A stretch of DNA of 64,000 nucleotides from Paraglaciecola arctica (lineage in GTDB: Bacteria; Pseudomonadota; Gammaproteobacteria; Enterobacterales; Alteromonadaceae): assembly GCF_018861065.1 (NCBI RefSeq), contig NZ_JAHKQO010000007.1:101266-165265 (forward strand), in the 5' to 3' direction. The position numbers and the translations under genes are program-made. The first letter of the stretch is position 1. Each line of letters begins with the position of its first letter. This document shows, one piece after another, positions 21,142-30,500 of the stretch. The notes beneath the pieces were generated by a model, which saw nothing but the letters and a program-made list of their open reading frames with translations, made no database searches and had not been told where the DNA came from.

Positions 21142-21585
21142 TTATTTGGTTTCTTTTGTGGGTGTTTCTTCTTGGCCAGAAAACAACCCAGAACTCTCCG
21201 AAGAAAAATCTAAAGGTTGTACATCTGCCGTTGCTCTTTCACGAGTCGGTTGAGTGTTTTTATTGCGCAAATAAGCCGTAGTGTGCTCACCAAAATAATT
21301 TAATGAATTACCTTCAGGCCCCGCCTGTTGGCTAATCAGAAGATTTTCATAGTTGTCAATTTGTCGCTGTAATTCGGTTGATTGCGTGACTAATTTGTCA
21401 GCAATTTGTTTGGTTTCTTGAATATGCATAGCAGCTTGTTGATGCATTAATTCTTGAATCGTTTGTTTACCTGCAGCCTCGTCAGACTCATTATTTGGTT
21501 TGTTGTTGAAAAATTTTGCAACAAAAAAACCAATAATTCCGCCAACAAGTAATAACAATACCCCTACCAACCAATCCATAACCAC
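21142..21585 (-). CDS. zapG: Cell-division/envelope protein ZapG (YhcB, DUF1043)
   Basis: 147 residues. An N-terminal membrane helix (about 5–24) is followed by a coiled-coil region rich in Gln/Glu and a disordered Thr/Glu tail. Size, topology and location between zapE and degQ match DUF1043/YhcB, which links division and envelope growth. It is divergent from zapE. Confidence 0.88.
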   Translation of the reverse strand: MVMDWLVGVLLLLVGGIIGFFVAKFFNNKPNNESDEAAGKQTIQELMHQQAAMHIQETKQIADKLVTQSTELQRQIDNYENLLISQQAGPEGNSLNYFGEHTTAYLRNKNTQPTRERATADVQPLDFSSESSGLFSGQEETPTKETK

Positions 21586-21763
21586 TCCTATTTCTCTACG
21601 TATTTTTGCTCAACTGGTTCGCAATTAAATAATAATTTATAGCGTATTGACCATGAGCGTGCCTGCAATATAAGTTATTATACGCTCAGCATTTTTAATG
21701 CGGTCATTTTATTTGTATTCAAGTGTTAAATACACTCAGAAGTGAAAGGAAAAACGCCGAAAA

Positions 21764-22870
21764 ATGATTGAGTTTACGCCATGGCAAAAATATCAAAAAG
21801 ATTTACAAGATCCTGAGTTTCAATACGATGCCGCCCAAGAAAATGCAGTAAAAGAATTGCAGAGGTTGTATGACGAATTAACTCACCCCGAGAAAAAGAT
21901 AACTTGGCGAATAAAGTGGCAGAGTAAATTTGGTAAAGGAATGCGCAAGCCTAGTATTCAAGGAATCTATTTTTGGGGGGGCGTGGGGCGCGGCAAAACA
22001 TACTTAGTCGATACTTTTTACGAATGTTTGCCCTTTGAAAGTAAATTGCGGATTCACTTTCACCGTTTTATGCACCGAGTGCATCAAGAATTAAAACAAT
22101 TGCAAGGCCACTCTGACCCACTAAAAACCATAGCGAAAAAGCTCGCCAAAGAAACCAAAGTGATTTGTTTTGACGAATTTTTTGTGTCGGATATTACTGA
22201 CGCGATGATCTTGGGCACTTTAATGGAAGAGCTTTTTGGCCACGGTATCGTGTTAGTTGCTACTTCAAATATCGTGCCCGACGAGTTATATCGAAATGGT
22301 TTGCAGCGGGCTAGGTTTTTACCTGCGATAGAATTAATTAATCAAAATACACGCATTGTAAATGTAGACAGTGGAGTGGATTATCGTTTACGAACTCTAG
22401 AACAAGCTGAGATTTTTCATTTTCCTCTAGACCAACAAGCCAATCAAAACTTGCATAAATACTTTATGCAGTTGGCCCCTGAATTTGGTACTGAAAATCA
22501 AACAATAGAAGTGGAAGGCCGTATGATACCCACCTTGCATTATGCTGACGGCGTAGTCATGTTTGAATTTCGCGCCATATGTGATGGGCCTCGTAGCCAA
22601 ACAGACTACATGGAAATAAGCCGGCTTTACCACACTGTTTTGATTGCTAACGTTGAGCAAATGGGGCAATCCATAGATGATATTGCGAGGCGTTTTATCG
22701 CTATGGTCGATGAGTTTTATGAACGCAATGTAAAATTAATCATGTCGGCAGAAGTCTCGATGGAAACCCTTTATTTAAACGGGCAATTAGACTTTGAGTT
22801 TAAGCGATGTCTAAGTAGGCTAAAAGAAATGCAGTCACATGATTACCTAGCCTCTCAACATATTCCCTAG
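21764..22870 (+). CDS. zapE: Cell division protein ZapE (AFG1-like ATPase)
   Basis: 368 residues with Walker A GGVGRGKT at 72–79 and Walker B VICFDEFFVSD. AFG1/LACE1-type ATPases lack the full AAA+ second region; in E. coli ZapE associates with the Z-ring during constriction under stress. The P-loop region is encoded over a G7 run. In many gammaproteobacteria rplM-rpsI is nearby, but here a YebC paralogue follows. Confidence 0.93.
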   Translation: MIEFTPWQKYQKDLQDPEFQYDAAQENAVKELQRLYDELTHPEKKITWRIKWQSKFGKGMRKPSIQGIYFWGGVGRGKTYLVDTFYECLPFESKLRIHFHRFMHRVHQELKQLQGHSDPLKTIAKKLAKETKVICFDEFFVSDITDAMILGTLMEELFGHGIVLVATSNIVPDELYRNGLQRARFLPAIELINQNTRIVNVDSGVDYRLRTLEQAEIFHFPLDQQANQNLHKYFMQLAPEFGTENQTIEVEGRMIPTLHYADGVVMFEFRAICDGPRSQTDYMEISRLYHTVLIANVEQMGQSIDDIARRFIAMVDEFYERNVKLIMSAEVSMETLYLNGQLDFEFKRCLSRLKEMQSHDYLASQHIP

Positions 22871-23007
22871 CGGACAAAAGTGAAGCCCAATCAGTGTGGC
22901 GAATTCGAGTGTTAAATGGGTTTTGTTATCTACCTCGAAAATCGGTAAAATCCAGAATATTAAATCTAAACGAGCTAAAAACTCGACATTATTAGAAGAG
23001 CAAAAAA

Positions 23008-23730
23008 ATGGGAAGAAAGTTCGAAGTACGCAAAATCTCCATGGCCAAAACCGCTGGAGCTAAGACCAAGGTTTATTCTAAATATGGCAAAGAAATCTAC
23101 GTTGTAGCCAAAAATGGTGGCACTGATCCTCAAGCTAACTTAGCTCTACGTAGACTGATCGAAAAAGCCAAAAAAGATCAGGTACCAAGTCATGTAATCG
23201 AAAAAGCAATTGATAAAGCAGAAGGTGGCGCCGGAGAAGACTATGTACCAGCGCGTTACGAGGGTTTTGGTCCAGGCGGCTGTATGGTAATTGTTGACTG
23301 TTTGACCGACAACAACAACCGTACAATTACTGATGTGCGCAATTGTTTTACTAAGACAGGCTCAAAGTTAGGGGTAGAAGGCACTGTGGGTCATATGTTT
23401 GATCACCAAGCTGTATTTGCTTTTAAAGGCGAAGATGAAGATGCCGTTTTGGAAATATTAATGGAAGCCGATGTTGATGTCACAGAAGTCGAGTGCGAAG
23501 ACGGCGTGGTAACTGTTTATGCCCCGCACACAGAATTCAATAATACCCGCACCGCATTGACCGAAGACAACGCAGAAATAGAATTTGATGCAGAAGAAAT
23601 CACTTTTATTCCACAAACAGAATCGACGGTTAGCGGAGATGATGTGGCAACTTTTGATAAATTTATGGACATGCTAGAAGATTGTGATGATGTACAACAC
23701 GTGTATCACAATGCTGTTGTTGAGCGCTAA
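23008..23730 (+). CDS. YebC/TACO1-family protein, YeeN-like paralogue
   Basis: 240 residues. The N-terminus MGRKFEVRK, the segment [13 protein letters not shown] and the lack of the canonical YebC start (MAGHSKWAN) place it with the YeeN-type branch of the YebC/PmpR family. The central segment [11 protein letters not shown] is family-typical. YebC proteins were annotated as transcription regulators; later work ties the family to ribosome-associated relief of stalling. Which applies to this branch is open. The gene is monocistronic, with its own terminator. Confidence 0.85.
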   Translation: MGRKFEVRKISMAKTAGAKTKVYSKYGKEIYVVAKNGGTDPQANLALRRLIEKAKKDQVPSHVIEKAIDKAEGGAGEDYVPARYEGFGPGGCMVIVDCLTDNNNRTITDVRNCFTKTGSKLGVEGTVGHMFDHQAVFAFKGEDEDAVLEILMEADVDVTEVECEDGVVTVYAPHTEFNNTRTALTEDNAEIEFDAEEITFIPQTESTVSGDDVATFDKFMDMLEDCDDVQHVYHNAVVER

Positions 23731-23765
23731 TTGTTCCCAGTAAATAAGATGTTTTTTCGCTAGCT

Positions 23766-23794
23766 AAAGCCCACTTTTCAAAGTGGGCTTTTTA
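23766..23794 (+). terminator. Intrinsic terminator after the YebC-family gene
   Basis: AAAGCCCACTT (23766–23776) pairs with AAGTGGGCTTT (23781–23791) across a TTCA loop and is followed by a T-rich run. The A-rich 5' side could also serve the converging nucleosidase gene. Confidence 0.9.
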
Positions 23795-23814
23795 TTTTGG
23801 CGTTTTAGGTTAGA

Positions 23815-24825
23815 TTATTCCAAAGCAACAATCTGGTCTAGCAAACCAATCATTAATTTGGTACCCGTGCCAGATGCTATACCATCAAATACGTTTTCAA
23901 CGTTTTTGCCGTGTTGTGCACCGGCTAAATCACTGATCGAACGAATAATTACCCAGTCGACGTTATTAATAAAACACACTTGTCCAACGGCAGCAGATTC
24001 CATTTCAGTGACTTCTGCGTTGTATACACGCTGTAACCAATTACGATATTCAGCATTATCAAGGAACACTGAACCTGTCACTCCGTTACCACCTACCTTT
24101 ATTTTGATAGGGTTACCAGAAGGCATTTTTATTGGGCTTACCGACTTCACTGCTTTCTTCGCTAATTCGACTAATTGTGTTGTAGCGCTAAAATAGGGCA
24201 TTTGTTTAGGCTGGTCCCAGCCTTGTTTGATGACTGCCATTTCTTCTGGGTGAATGTATCCAAAGTTCTCATAAGCTGGAGAATGAGGGTCTTGCTTACG
24301 TCTTTCTTGATAGCTCTTTTGGGCACTTTCATAATAATCCGGTAACACAAAACTGCCTGCTTTTTTGGGATCAGGATTAACATAAACCGATTCGTCGTGG
24401 AAATACCAACGCTCGGGTACAGAAATATCTCCTGGTCTAAAATCAGGGTTGACGGCACCTGCAATGCCCATCATTACTACGCGGTCAATAGGGAAGTAGT
24501 CCAGTGCCATCTGCATTGTCATCGCCGCGTTAGGTACACTTACACCTGTTGTAAATATCACCACAGGTTCGCTTTTATAGGTTCCCAATTGGTATTTGAC
24601 ACCTCTGATAGTCAGGGTTTGATTGATTTGAGCTTCAGGTAATTCACTGAAGGCTTGATCTATGGCTTTAATTTCTGGAGCGTAGGCGGCCACAATCGCA
24701 GTCCATTTGTTTTTTTCTGTAAATTCCTTTGGTCCATAAGTGTGGCTGTCTTTCGCAAAAGTATGGTTAATTATTAGCAACAAGCTAAAAACTAAAAAAA
24801 GATGGCTGCTAAACTTTTTTAACAT
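23815..24825 (-). CDS. Exported MTA/SAH nucleosidase-like (PNP/UDP family) protein
   Basis: 336 residues. A signal peptide (about 1–24, ending FAKD) precedes a phosphorylase/nucleosidase domain with FTTGVSVPNAAM, MMGIAGAVNPDFRPGD, and a C-terminal TEMESAAVGQVC…SDLAG motif holding the substrate-binding Glu and catalytic Asp. These match the 5'-methylthioadenosine/S-adenosylhomocysteine nucleosidase and purine nucleoside phosphorylase superfamily. Export to the periplasm is unusual for MTAN and suggests salvage of extracellular nucleosides. The substrate is not certain. Confidence 0.85.
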   Translation of the reverse strand: MLKKFSSHLFLVFSLLLIINHTFAKDSHTYGPKEFTEKNKWTAIVAAYAPEIKAIDQAFSELPEAQINQTLTIRGVKYQLGTYKSEPVVIFTTGVSVPNAAMTMQMALDYFPIDRVVMMGIAGAVNPDFRPGDISVPERWYFHDESVYVNPDPKKAGSFVLPDYYESAQKSYQERRKQDPHSPAYENFGYIHPEEMAVIKQGWDQPKQMPYFSATTQLVELAKKAVKSVSPIKMPSGNPIKIKVGGNGVTGSVFLDNAEYRNWLQRVYNAEVTEMESAAVGQVCFINNVDWVIIRSISDLAGAQHGKNVENVFDGIASGTGTKLMIGLLDQIVALE

Positions 24826-25053
24826 AATGATGTTCTCGATAGTTTCATTGGTGAATGCCCCTTAAAAGTGCAAGGTAAATGATAAAAACGGACTAAATGG
24901 TTCACTTTTAATCTGAATGCACCAGCTTAGAGAGCTTTTAAAGTGTGTAGATAAAACATAGAAATTTTGTGCCAATATTCATATTTGGAATAACTAAACA
25001 TTGATTGTAAAGCCTTGTATAGTCAATAGTGCAATAAAGGGAGTCAACACTTA

Positions 25054-25812
25054 ATGAAAACTAAGTCTAAGGCAAAGCTTATCGCTAACTTTGATTTAAA
25101 AATTGGAGATGACGTTGCTTCTTTGAGTGCCACCGTGCCTGATCAAAAAGTCACTGCTTGTGAGTTGATACCCGTTTATCAGTTACTTGCTAATGACATC
25201 GTTTCCCATTCTATTGTGCAAAGTGCCAAAGCGGGCAAAAATATCAGTTGTAAAGCTGGATGCAGTGCATGTTGTACTCAGGCCGTTCCAGTTTCTGAAT
25301 TAGAAGCATTACACCTTGCAAAGGTTGTTAATCGTATGCCCGAGCACAGGCAGAAACGAATTCGACAGCGCTTTGCCGACTCTCAAGCGGCAATCGCCGC
25401 TGCTGGACTGACTCAGCCCATGCAAGAGATCGCCAAGCTTGATAAGAAAAGCCGCAACGCGCTAGGAGTAAAGTATTATTCCTTGAAGCTTGATTGCCCA
25501 TTTCTTGAAGATAAGCGTTGCAGTATTTATTCGGATCGCCCGTTAGAATGCCGCGAGTTTGTAGTGACATCAGACCCCAAACATTGTGTTGAACTTAATC
25601 CACAAGAGATGACACATCTTGATTCTAAGCTAAGATTAACACCGGTATTACGCACCCAGAGCCAAGATCTTTTTGGGGAAAAATCATCGGGTTGGATGCT
25701 TTTGGTGAATTGTCTTGATTGGGCAAAAACAAACAAGACACGTTTAAAGAAAAAGCCAGGCATATTTTGGTTACAGGATCTAATTGAGCTCGCGACGAAT
25801 CGAATAGGTTAA
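25054..25812 (+). CDS. YkgJ-family cysteine-cluster protein
   Basis: 252 residues. The CxxC(x2)CC-type cluster in SCKAGCSACCTQ (about 65–76) and the second cluster LDCPFLEDKRC with SDRPLECREF are the hallmark of the YkgJ/FliB (CxxCxxCC) family, which probably chelates zinc or an iron–sulfur cluster. The N-terminal ~60 residues are not family-typical. No enzymatic function can be assigned. It is monocistronic, with an AAGGGAG ribosome site. Confidence 0.85.
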   Translation: MKTKSKAKLIANFDLKIGDDVASLSATVPDQKVTACELIPVYQLLANDIVSHSIVQSAKAGKNISCKAGCSACCTQAVPVSELEALHLAKVVNRMPEHRQKRIRQRFADSQAAIAAAGLTQPMQEIAKLDKKSRNALGVKYYSLKLDCPFLEDKRCSIYSDRPLECREFVVTSDPKHCVELNPQEMTHLDSKLRLTPVLRTQSQDLFGEKSSGWMLLVNCLDWAKTNKTRLKKKPGIFWLQDLIELATNRIG

Positions 25813-25869
25813 TACCCAGCAAACAATAATAGTGAATTTAATAGATAAATAGACATTACTCTATTAATA

Positions 25870-26424
25870 CTATTTACCAATCAAACGTAAAAATTCATTT
25901 CGGGTTGCATCAGATGTGCGCATAGAGCCTAACATTACTGACGTGATCATAGAGGAGTTTTGCTTTTGTACTCCACGCATCATCATGCACATGTGCTTGC
26001 CCTCCATCACTACACCTACACCAGTGGCACCGGTTACCTGCTGAACAGCGTCGGCAATTTGTTTAGTTAAACCTTCTTGGATTTGTAAGCGTCGTGAGTA
26101 CATGTCTACAATGCGAGCAAATTTAGATAAACCTAATACTTTACCATTAGGTAAATAGGAGATATGGCAGCGTCCGATAAAAGGTAAAATATGGTGTTCG
26201 CATAGAGAGTAAAATTCGATGTCTTGTACGATCACCATTTCGTCTGTGTCTGCCTCGAAAATAGCTCCATTGACTACTTCTTCTAACTCTTTTTGATAAC
26301 CGTCGGTTAAAAACTGCATTGCTTTGGCTGCGCGATTGGGTGTATCTAACAACCCTCCACGACTGACGTCTTCCCCTAAAAGTGAAAGAATATCTGAGTA
26401 GTGGCCGGCTAATTTATCTGACAT
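25870..26424 (-). CDS. folE: GTP cyclohydrolase I (FolE)
   Basis: 184 residues. The zinc ligands Cys75 and His78 lie in [10 protein letters not shown], and a third Cys146 lies in [11 protein letters not shown]. It converts GTP to 7,8-dihydroneopterin triphosphate for folate synthesis. The metal site is the zinc (type IA) form, so a zinc-independent FolE2 backup is not implied here. Nothing regulatory was recognised upstream. Confidence 0.96.
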   Translation of the reverse strand: MSDKLAGHYSDILSLLGEDVSRGGLLDTPNRAAKAMQFLTDGYQKELEEVVNGAIFEADTDEMVIVQDIEFYSLCEHHILPFIGRCHISYLPNGKVLGLSKFARIVDMYSRRLQIQEGLTKQIADAVQQVTGATGVGVVMEGKHMCMMMRGVQKQNSSMITSVMLGSMRTSDATRNEFLRLIGK

Positions 26425-26612
26425 GTAATTTGGCTCTTCGATGAGTAATATGAATGAAATATGTGTAGGTAATACGGGAATAACCCATAATTAGATTATC
26501 TAATAGTAACATTTTCTGTGGATAGGATTAAATACTACAGTCAAATTAATGTGTTACGCCAATCTGCATAAACAAGCGGAAAACTGGAATAGAGTTATGA
26601 GCAGCTAGTTGT

Positions 26613-26795
26613 TTAAGATTTTCTACCTTTTTGTTGCATTGATAGGCGAATTTCTAGCATGTAATGGTCGAGAGCTGTTTTGGCTTCTTCATAGGCTTGT
26701 GCATAATCTTCAGATGCGGGATGTTGTTTGTACTCTTCAAATGCTGAGTCGGTTTGGTCAAGTAGGGATTTTAAGCGTTGCTGGTTGACATCCAT
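26613..26795 (-). CDS. Small conserved-looking protein of unknown function (60 aa)
   Basis: 60 residues, highly charged and predicted to be all-helical (Glu/Gln/Lys/Tyr rich), without signal or membrane segment. The ATG has a clear ribosome site (CAGGAGAATCGAT). I do not recognise a family. It lies 48 bases downstream of hemJ on the same strand and may be cotranscribed with it. Confidence 0.65.
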   Translation of the reverse strand: MDVNQQRLKSLLDQTDSAFEEYKQHPASEDYAQAYEEAKTALDHYMLEIRLSMQQKGRKS

Positions 26796-26843
26796 ATCGA
26801 TTCTCCTGATCTTTTACTAAGAGTATAGTGTTCATTAAAAATT

Positions 26844-27272
26844 TTAAAGAAACTTTACAATCGCTAAAATAATAATAGCCAAAACAAACAAAACAGGTGC
26901 TTCATTTAAAAAACGAAAGAAACGAGGTGAGTGTTTATTTTGGTCTTTCGCGAAATCTTTTACTAACACCAGTAAGTAAAAATGGTAGACATATAACACA
27001 GTGACTAAGGTGAGTTTAAGATGTAACCATTTGGCAGCAACAAACCATTCTTTGCCATATAAACTTATTAACCACACTCCAAATACTAACGTCAGTAACG
27101 CAAAAGGGGTGACAAAATACCATAGTCGCCTTTCCATAATTTTAAATTGGTCTTTAACCGCTTGAACATCAGTTTGTGCGTGATAGACCATAAGTCTTGG
27201 CAAGTAAAATAAGCCAGACATCCAAGCAACCATAAAAAATATGTGTAAGGCTTTAATCCACAATATTGTCAT
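26844..27272 (-). CDS. hemJ: Protoporphyrinogen IX oxidase HemJ
   Basis: 142 residues with four hydrophobic helices. The N-terminal KALHIFFMVAWMSGLFYLPR stretch contains the conserved His of the HemJ (UPF0093/CopD-like) family. HemJ oxidises protoporphyrinogen IX in haem synthesis in many bacteria lacking HemY/HemG. It follows the ClC gene by 15 bases and is probably cotranscribed. Confidence 0.92.
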   Translation of the reverse strand: MTILWIKALHIFFMVAWMSGLFYLPRLMVYHAQTDVQAVKDQFKIMERRLWYFVTPFALLTLVFGVWLISLYGKEWFVAAKWLHLKLTLVTVLYVYHFYLLVLVKDFAKDQNKHSPRFFRFLNEAPVLFVLAIIILAIVKFL

Positions 27273-27287
27273 CGGAGGGTAGGCTTC

Positions 27288-28964
27288 CTAATAGTTAGCT
27301 TTATGCAAATAATGGCGTAAGGTTTCCCAAGAAATAATGCCGACTATATCATCAGTGCTATTAGCATAGATGTAAATAGCACCAGCTCTTTTGGGTGACA
27401 AAATGGCATATACTTCTGCCAAAGTCGCTTGGAACCTGACCGGTTTCATCGGTGTGAGGGTCATTCGTACAGCATCACCATCTTGCCCGTTATCGTAACT
27501 TACCAAGGCGTACTCTGTTTGGTCATCAACACAAGACTTATACACTAACGCCTTTTGTTCAGCGATGGCTAATTCAGACACTAAATGCTCTTTGTCTTGT
27601 TTAGCCAAAGTCAACTCTGTATTCATTATTGCCAGCACGCCAGTTCTTTGTAAATACTCCATCACAGAAGAAATCGTATACGGTAATTTCTGATAATCCA
27701 GTTGGCGTATAAAGATAGAACGATTGCCAAGAAATTGAGTGGCAGTGACGTATGCTGGAACTATTACCAGAATAGCGGGCAAAACAAGTTCTGGGCTGTA
27801 GGACAATTCCATAACTGCTGATAGTGCGGCCAAGGGGGCATGCACTACAGCTGCCATCAGACCAGCCATACCCAATAATGAAAAACTGCCATGAATTTCG
27901 CTTACATCAGAAACAAAAAATTCCAGAGGGCTGGCCAACAACACCCCGCTGAACATGCCAATTACAAATACTGGGCCTATTATTCCTCCTGGCACTCCGA
28001 GTCCCAAGGCTACAATGGTCAAAATAAACTTGGCGCAAAGCACCCATACCAATAATTGAATGTCATAATTTTCAGAAAATAACGCGTGTGCTGAATTAAA
28101 ATGAGTGCCCAGCGCTTCGGGAAGTACAAAACCCACCACACCAGTTATAACACCAGCAAAAAGTAAGCGGCGCACCATATTAAACCGTCGAAAACCACGA
28201 ATAATAGCCATCAAACTGTTGTTGAAAAAAGTGGCTAATGCACCAAGTACTATTCCAAATATTACTAAATACAGGTATATCCAGTGATTAAAGTCGTTAA
28301 ATTGGATAAAGGCTAATTCTTGGATTTCCCCAAATACAGCGCGTGTCATTACACTACCACATGCCGCGGCAAGCATGATTGGAATGAAAATGTGGATCTT
28401 GTATTCGCGTATTACCACTTCCATCACAAATAGGACGGCGGCAAATGGAGTGTTAAAAGATGCCGATATAGCTGCTGCAATACCACAGCCAGATAAAATT
28501 CGAATACTGTTGTCGGGTAACTTTAACCACTGCCCAATAAAACTGCTACCGAAAGCACCAAGGTGAACCGACGGTCCTTCTCGACCTACCGAAAAACCAG
28601 ACGCTAGGGCTATTGCGCCTCCTAAAAATTGATTAATTGTGGTTCGAAAAGGGATGTGTCCAAAGTAGTGTTTAACCCTGTGGATCACAAAAGGTATGCC
28701 CATACGGTAATGCTTAAAACCAGTTAAATAAGCAATAATGACAATTAATAATGCCCCTACCATAGGCACAAATAACCGAGTATTGGCTGGTAACGCACTG
28801 TAATTATTCACTTCAGGCAAAAACAATAACTGTAACCACTCAATAAATAAACGAAATGCAATGATCAACGCTGCAGAACAAACACCAGCCACAATAGCGG
28901 TGGCACACAATTGAATTGAGGTGCGTGGTGTGGCGAGTTCTTTTCTGAAGGCGTTGAGATTCAT
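27288..28964 (-). CDS. ClC-family chloride channel/antiporter with C-terminal CBS region
   Basis: 558 residues. The membrane domain (about 15–430) contains the conserved SVGREGPSVHLGAFG, whose Glu is the gating glutamate, and GVPGGIIGPVFVIG. The first chloride motif (GSGIP in EcClcA) reads MGIPFVI here, as in several ClcB/EriC-like members. The last ~110 residues resemble a CBS module, probably regulatory. Whether it is a channel or an H+/Cl– exchanger cannot be told. Confidence 0.92.
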   Translation of the reverse strand: MNLNAFRKELATPRTSIQLCATAIVAGVCSAALIIAFRLFIEWLQLLFLPEVNNYSALPANTRLFVPMVGALLIVIIAYLTGFKHYRMGIPFVIHRVKHYFGHIPFRTTINQFLGGAIALASGFSVGREGPSVHLGAFGSSFIGQWLKLPDNSIRILSGCGIAAAISASFNTPFAAVLFVMEVVIREYKIHIFIPIMLAAACGSVMTRAVFGEIQELAFIQFNDFNHWIYLYLVIFGIVLGALATFFNNSLMAIIRGFRRFNMVRRLLFAGVITGVVGFVLPEALGTHFNSAHALFSENYDIQLLVWVLCAKFILTIVALGLGVPGGIIGPVFVIGMFSGVLLASPLEFFVSDVSEIHGSFSLLGMAGLMAAVVHAPLAALSAVMELSYSPELVLPAILVIVPAYVTATQFLGNRSIFIRQLDYQKLPYTISSVMEYLQRTGVLAIMNTELTLAKQDKEHLVSELAIAEQKALVYKSCVDDQTEYALVSYDNGQDGDAVRMTLTPMKPVRFQATLAEVYAILSPKRAGAIYIYANSTDDIVGIISWETLRHYLHKANY

Positions 28965-29145
28965 AAATATAGGTATTTATTGCTCAGATAATTAGGAGCT
29001 TATCACAAGTCCTTGTATTTTATAGAGTTAAACTACAAAAACAGAAAGGTTAGGTTTTTAATAAATCAATCAACCATTGCAAATCACTAAATGATAATAT
29101 TCTGACAATGTAGAAAAGCGCAGTGGCTTTATAAAAGGGTATAAA

Positions 29146-29850
29146 TTGATTATTTCTGATCTCAAAACCAAGCTGGGAGCCTTCCAGTTTTATTTCATAT
29201 TAATTGCACTAATTGCAGCGACCCTATATTTAGGTTTTATTTGGGGAAACGCCCATTATTCACAGCAACAAACGATCATTTCTACACATGAAAAAAGTAT
29301 TCAAAATCTGAAACTAGAAAATGAAGACCTAACCAAAAAACTCAATGTATTAGGAGTTGAACTGGAAGTCGCAAGGCTTACACAGCAGCAGCAATTTATT
29401 GAAATCGGAAAAAGTATCGATGTCGAAAAAGACCTACGTACGCAACTCGCTTTTTATCAACAAGTGATGGCGCCTGAGCTAAACGAACAAGGGTTTTTGA
29501 TTGACGGTTTTAATATAGAACCCGCTCTAAGTGATAATTCGTTTAGATTTGAACTCGTTTTAATGCAGCAAAATAAAGCCAAAAATACACTAAAGGGGAC
29601 TTTACAAGTTACGCTAATTGGCAGTGAAGAGGGTAAAGCTAAGCAATATTCCATTGATTCGATGTTATCTGACCAAGAGCAAAAAAGCCTGACTTTTAGT
29701 TTTAAGTACTTTCAGGTAATCGCTGGCGAAATAAGATTGCCGGAAGGTTTTCAGCCAGAACAAGTATCGGTGCATGCCAATATTTTTCAGTTTAAACGCA
29801 AAAAAGGTGAGTTGACTACAGTATTTAATTGGGACATAAACTCTAACTAG
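29146..29850 (+). CDS. DUF6776-like membrane-anchored coiled-coil protein
   Basis: 234 residues from a TTG start, which has AAGGG eight bases upstream; there is no early in-frame ATG. One N-terminal membrane helix (about 13–32) is followed by a coiled coil (about 45–110) and a beta-rich C-terminal domain, the layout of the DUF6776 family in Alteromonadales and Pseudomonas. The function is unknown; a periplasmic scaffold role is only a guess. Confidence 0.78.
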   Translation: MIISDLKTKLGAFQFYFILIALIAATLYLGFIWGNAHYSQQQTIISTHEKSIQNLKLENEDLTKKLNVLGVELEVARLTQQQQFIEIGKSIDVEKDLRTQLAFYQQVMAPELNEQGFLIDGFNIEPALSDNSFRFELVLMQQNKAKNTLKGTLQVTLIGSEEGKAKQYSIDSMLSDQEQKSLTFSFKYFQVIAGEIRLPEGFQPEQVSVHANIFQFKRKKGELTTVFNWDINSN

Positions 29851-30000
29851 CTTAATGTAATGATTTGCCCTTTTGATTGTATTTCTAAGCAACTCATTGG
29901 CGTAGCGCATAATTTTTGCTTAGGTTGAATTTTTGAAGAGGCTCGGCATTAGGTCTACTAGAATATGCAGGACTGGATAGTAATTAATTAGTCTTAGTGA

Positions 30001-30033
30001 ATACTTGACCATATTAGTCAGGTACTGGATAAT
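30001..30033 (+). promoter_or_regulatory. IscR-type-1-like operator overlapping the erpA promoter
   Basis: Bases 30001–30025 match the E. coli type-1 IscR consensus (ATASYYGACTRWWWYAGTCRRSTAT) at 23 of 25 positions. The same bases hold a sigma-70 promoter: TTGACC (30005–30010), a 17-base spacer, and GATAAT (30028–30033), placing the start about 35–40 bases before erpA. Binding of [2Fe-2S]-IscR would block this promoter. No iscR is in the window. Confidence 0.8.
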
Positions 30034-30075
30034 CCACATAATAAAGAGTTATACCGAATTTTGCCGAGGCAAGTT

Positions 30076-30420
30076 ATGACAGTGCAAGTTGCTTTACCTA
30101 TTGAATTTTCTGATGCCGCAGCTAGAAAAGTAAAAACATTGGTGGAAGAAGAAGAGAATCCCAACCTAAAATTACGAGTGTATGTCACTGGTGGTGGTTG
30201 TTCGGGTTTCCAATATGGTTTCACTTTCGATGAAAAAGTGAATGAAGGGGACACCACCATTGACAAAAATGAAGTGACCCTGGTAGTTGATCCTATGAGC
30301 TTACAATATCTAGTGGGTGGTGAGGTGGATTACACCGAAGGGCTAGAAGGCTCACGTTTTTTAGTAATTAATCCTAACGCAACCACTACTTGCGGCTGTG
30401 GGGCTTCGTTTACTGTGTAA
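30076..30420 (+). CDS. erpA: Iron–sulfur cluster insertion protein ErpA
   Basis: 114 residues from the ATG at 30076, the same length as E. coli ErpA; the upstream in-frame TTG is rejected. The A-type carrier cysteines are Cys42 (GGGCSGF), Cys106 and Cys108 (TCGCG near the C-terminus). ErpA delivers Fe–S clusters to targets such as IspG/IspH. It is monocistronic, with an IscR-like promoter upstream and a terminator downstream. Confidence 0.95.
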   Translation: MTVQVALPIEFSDAAARKVKTLVEEEENPNLKLRVYVTGGGCSGFQYGFTFDEKVNEGDTTIDKNEVTLVVDPMSLQYLVGGEVDYTEGLEGSRFLVINPNATTTCGCGASFTV

Positions 30421-30447
30421 ACCCGCTACAATCATGTCTTTAAATTT

Positions 30448-30475
30448 AAAAAGCCAGCTACTAGCTGACTTTTTT
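30448..30475 (+). terminator. Intrinsic terminator after erpA
   Basis: AAAAAG-C-CAGCT (30448–30459) pairs with AGCTG-A-CTTTTT (30463–30474), with one C·A mismatch and a 3-base loop, ending in a T run. The A-rich 5' side means it may also work for the converging DUF1338 gene. Confidence 0.85.
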
Positions 30476-30500
30476 ACACATCCTATTATGACTAAACATT

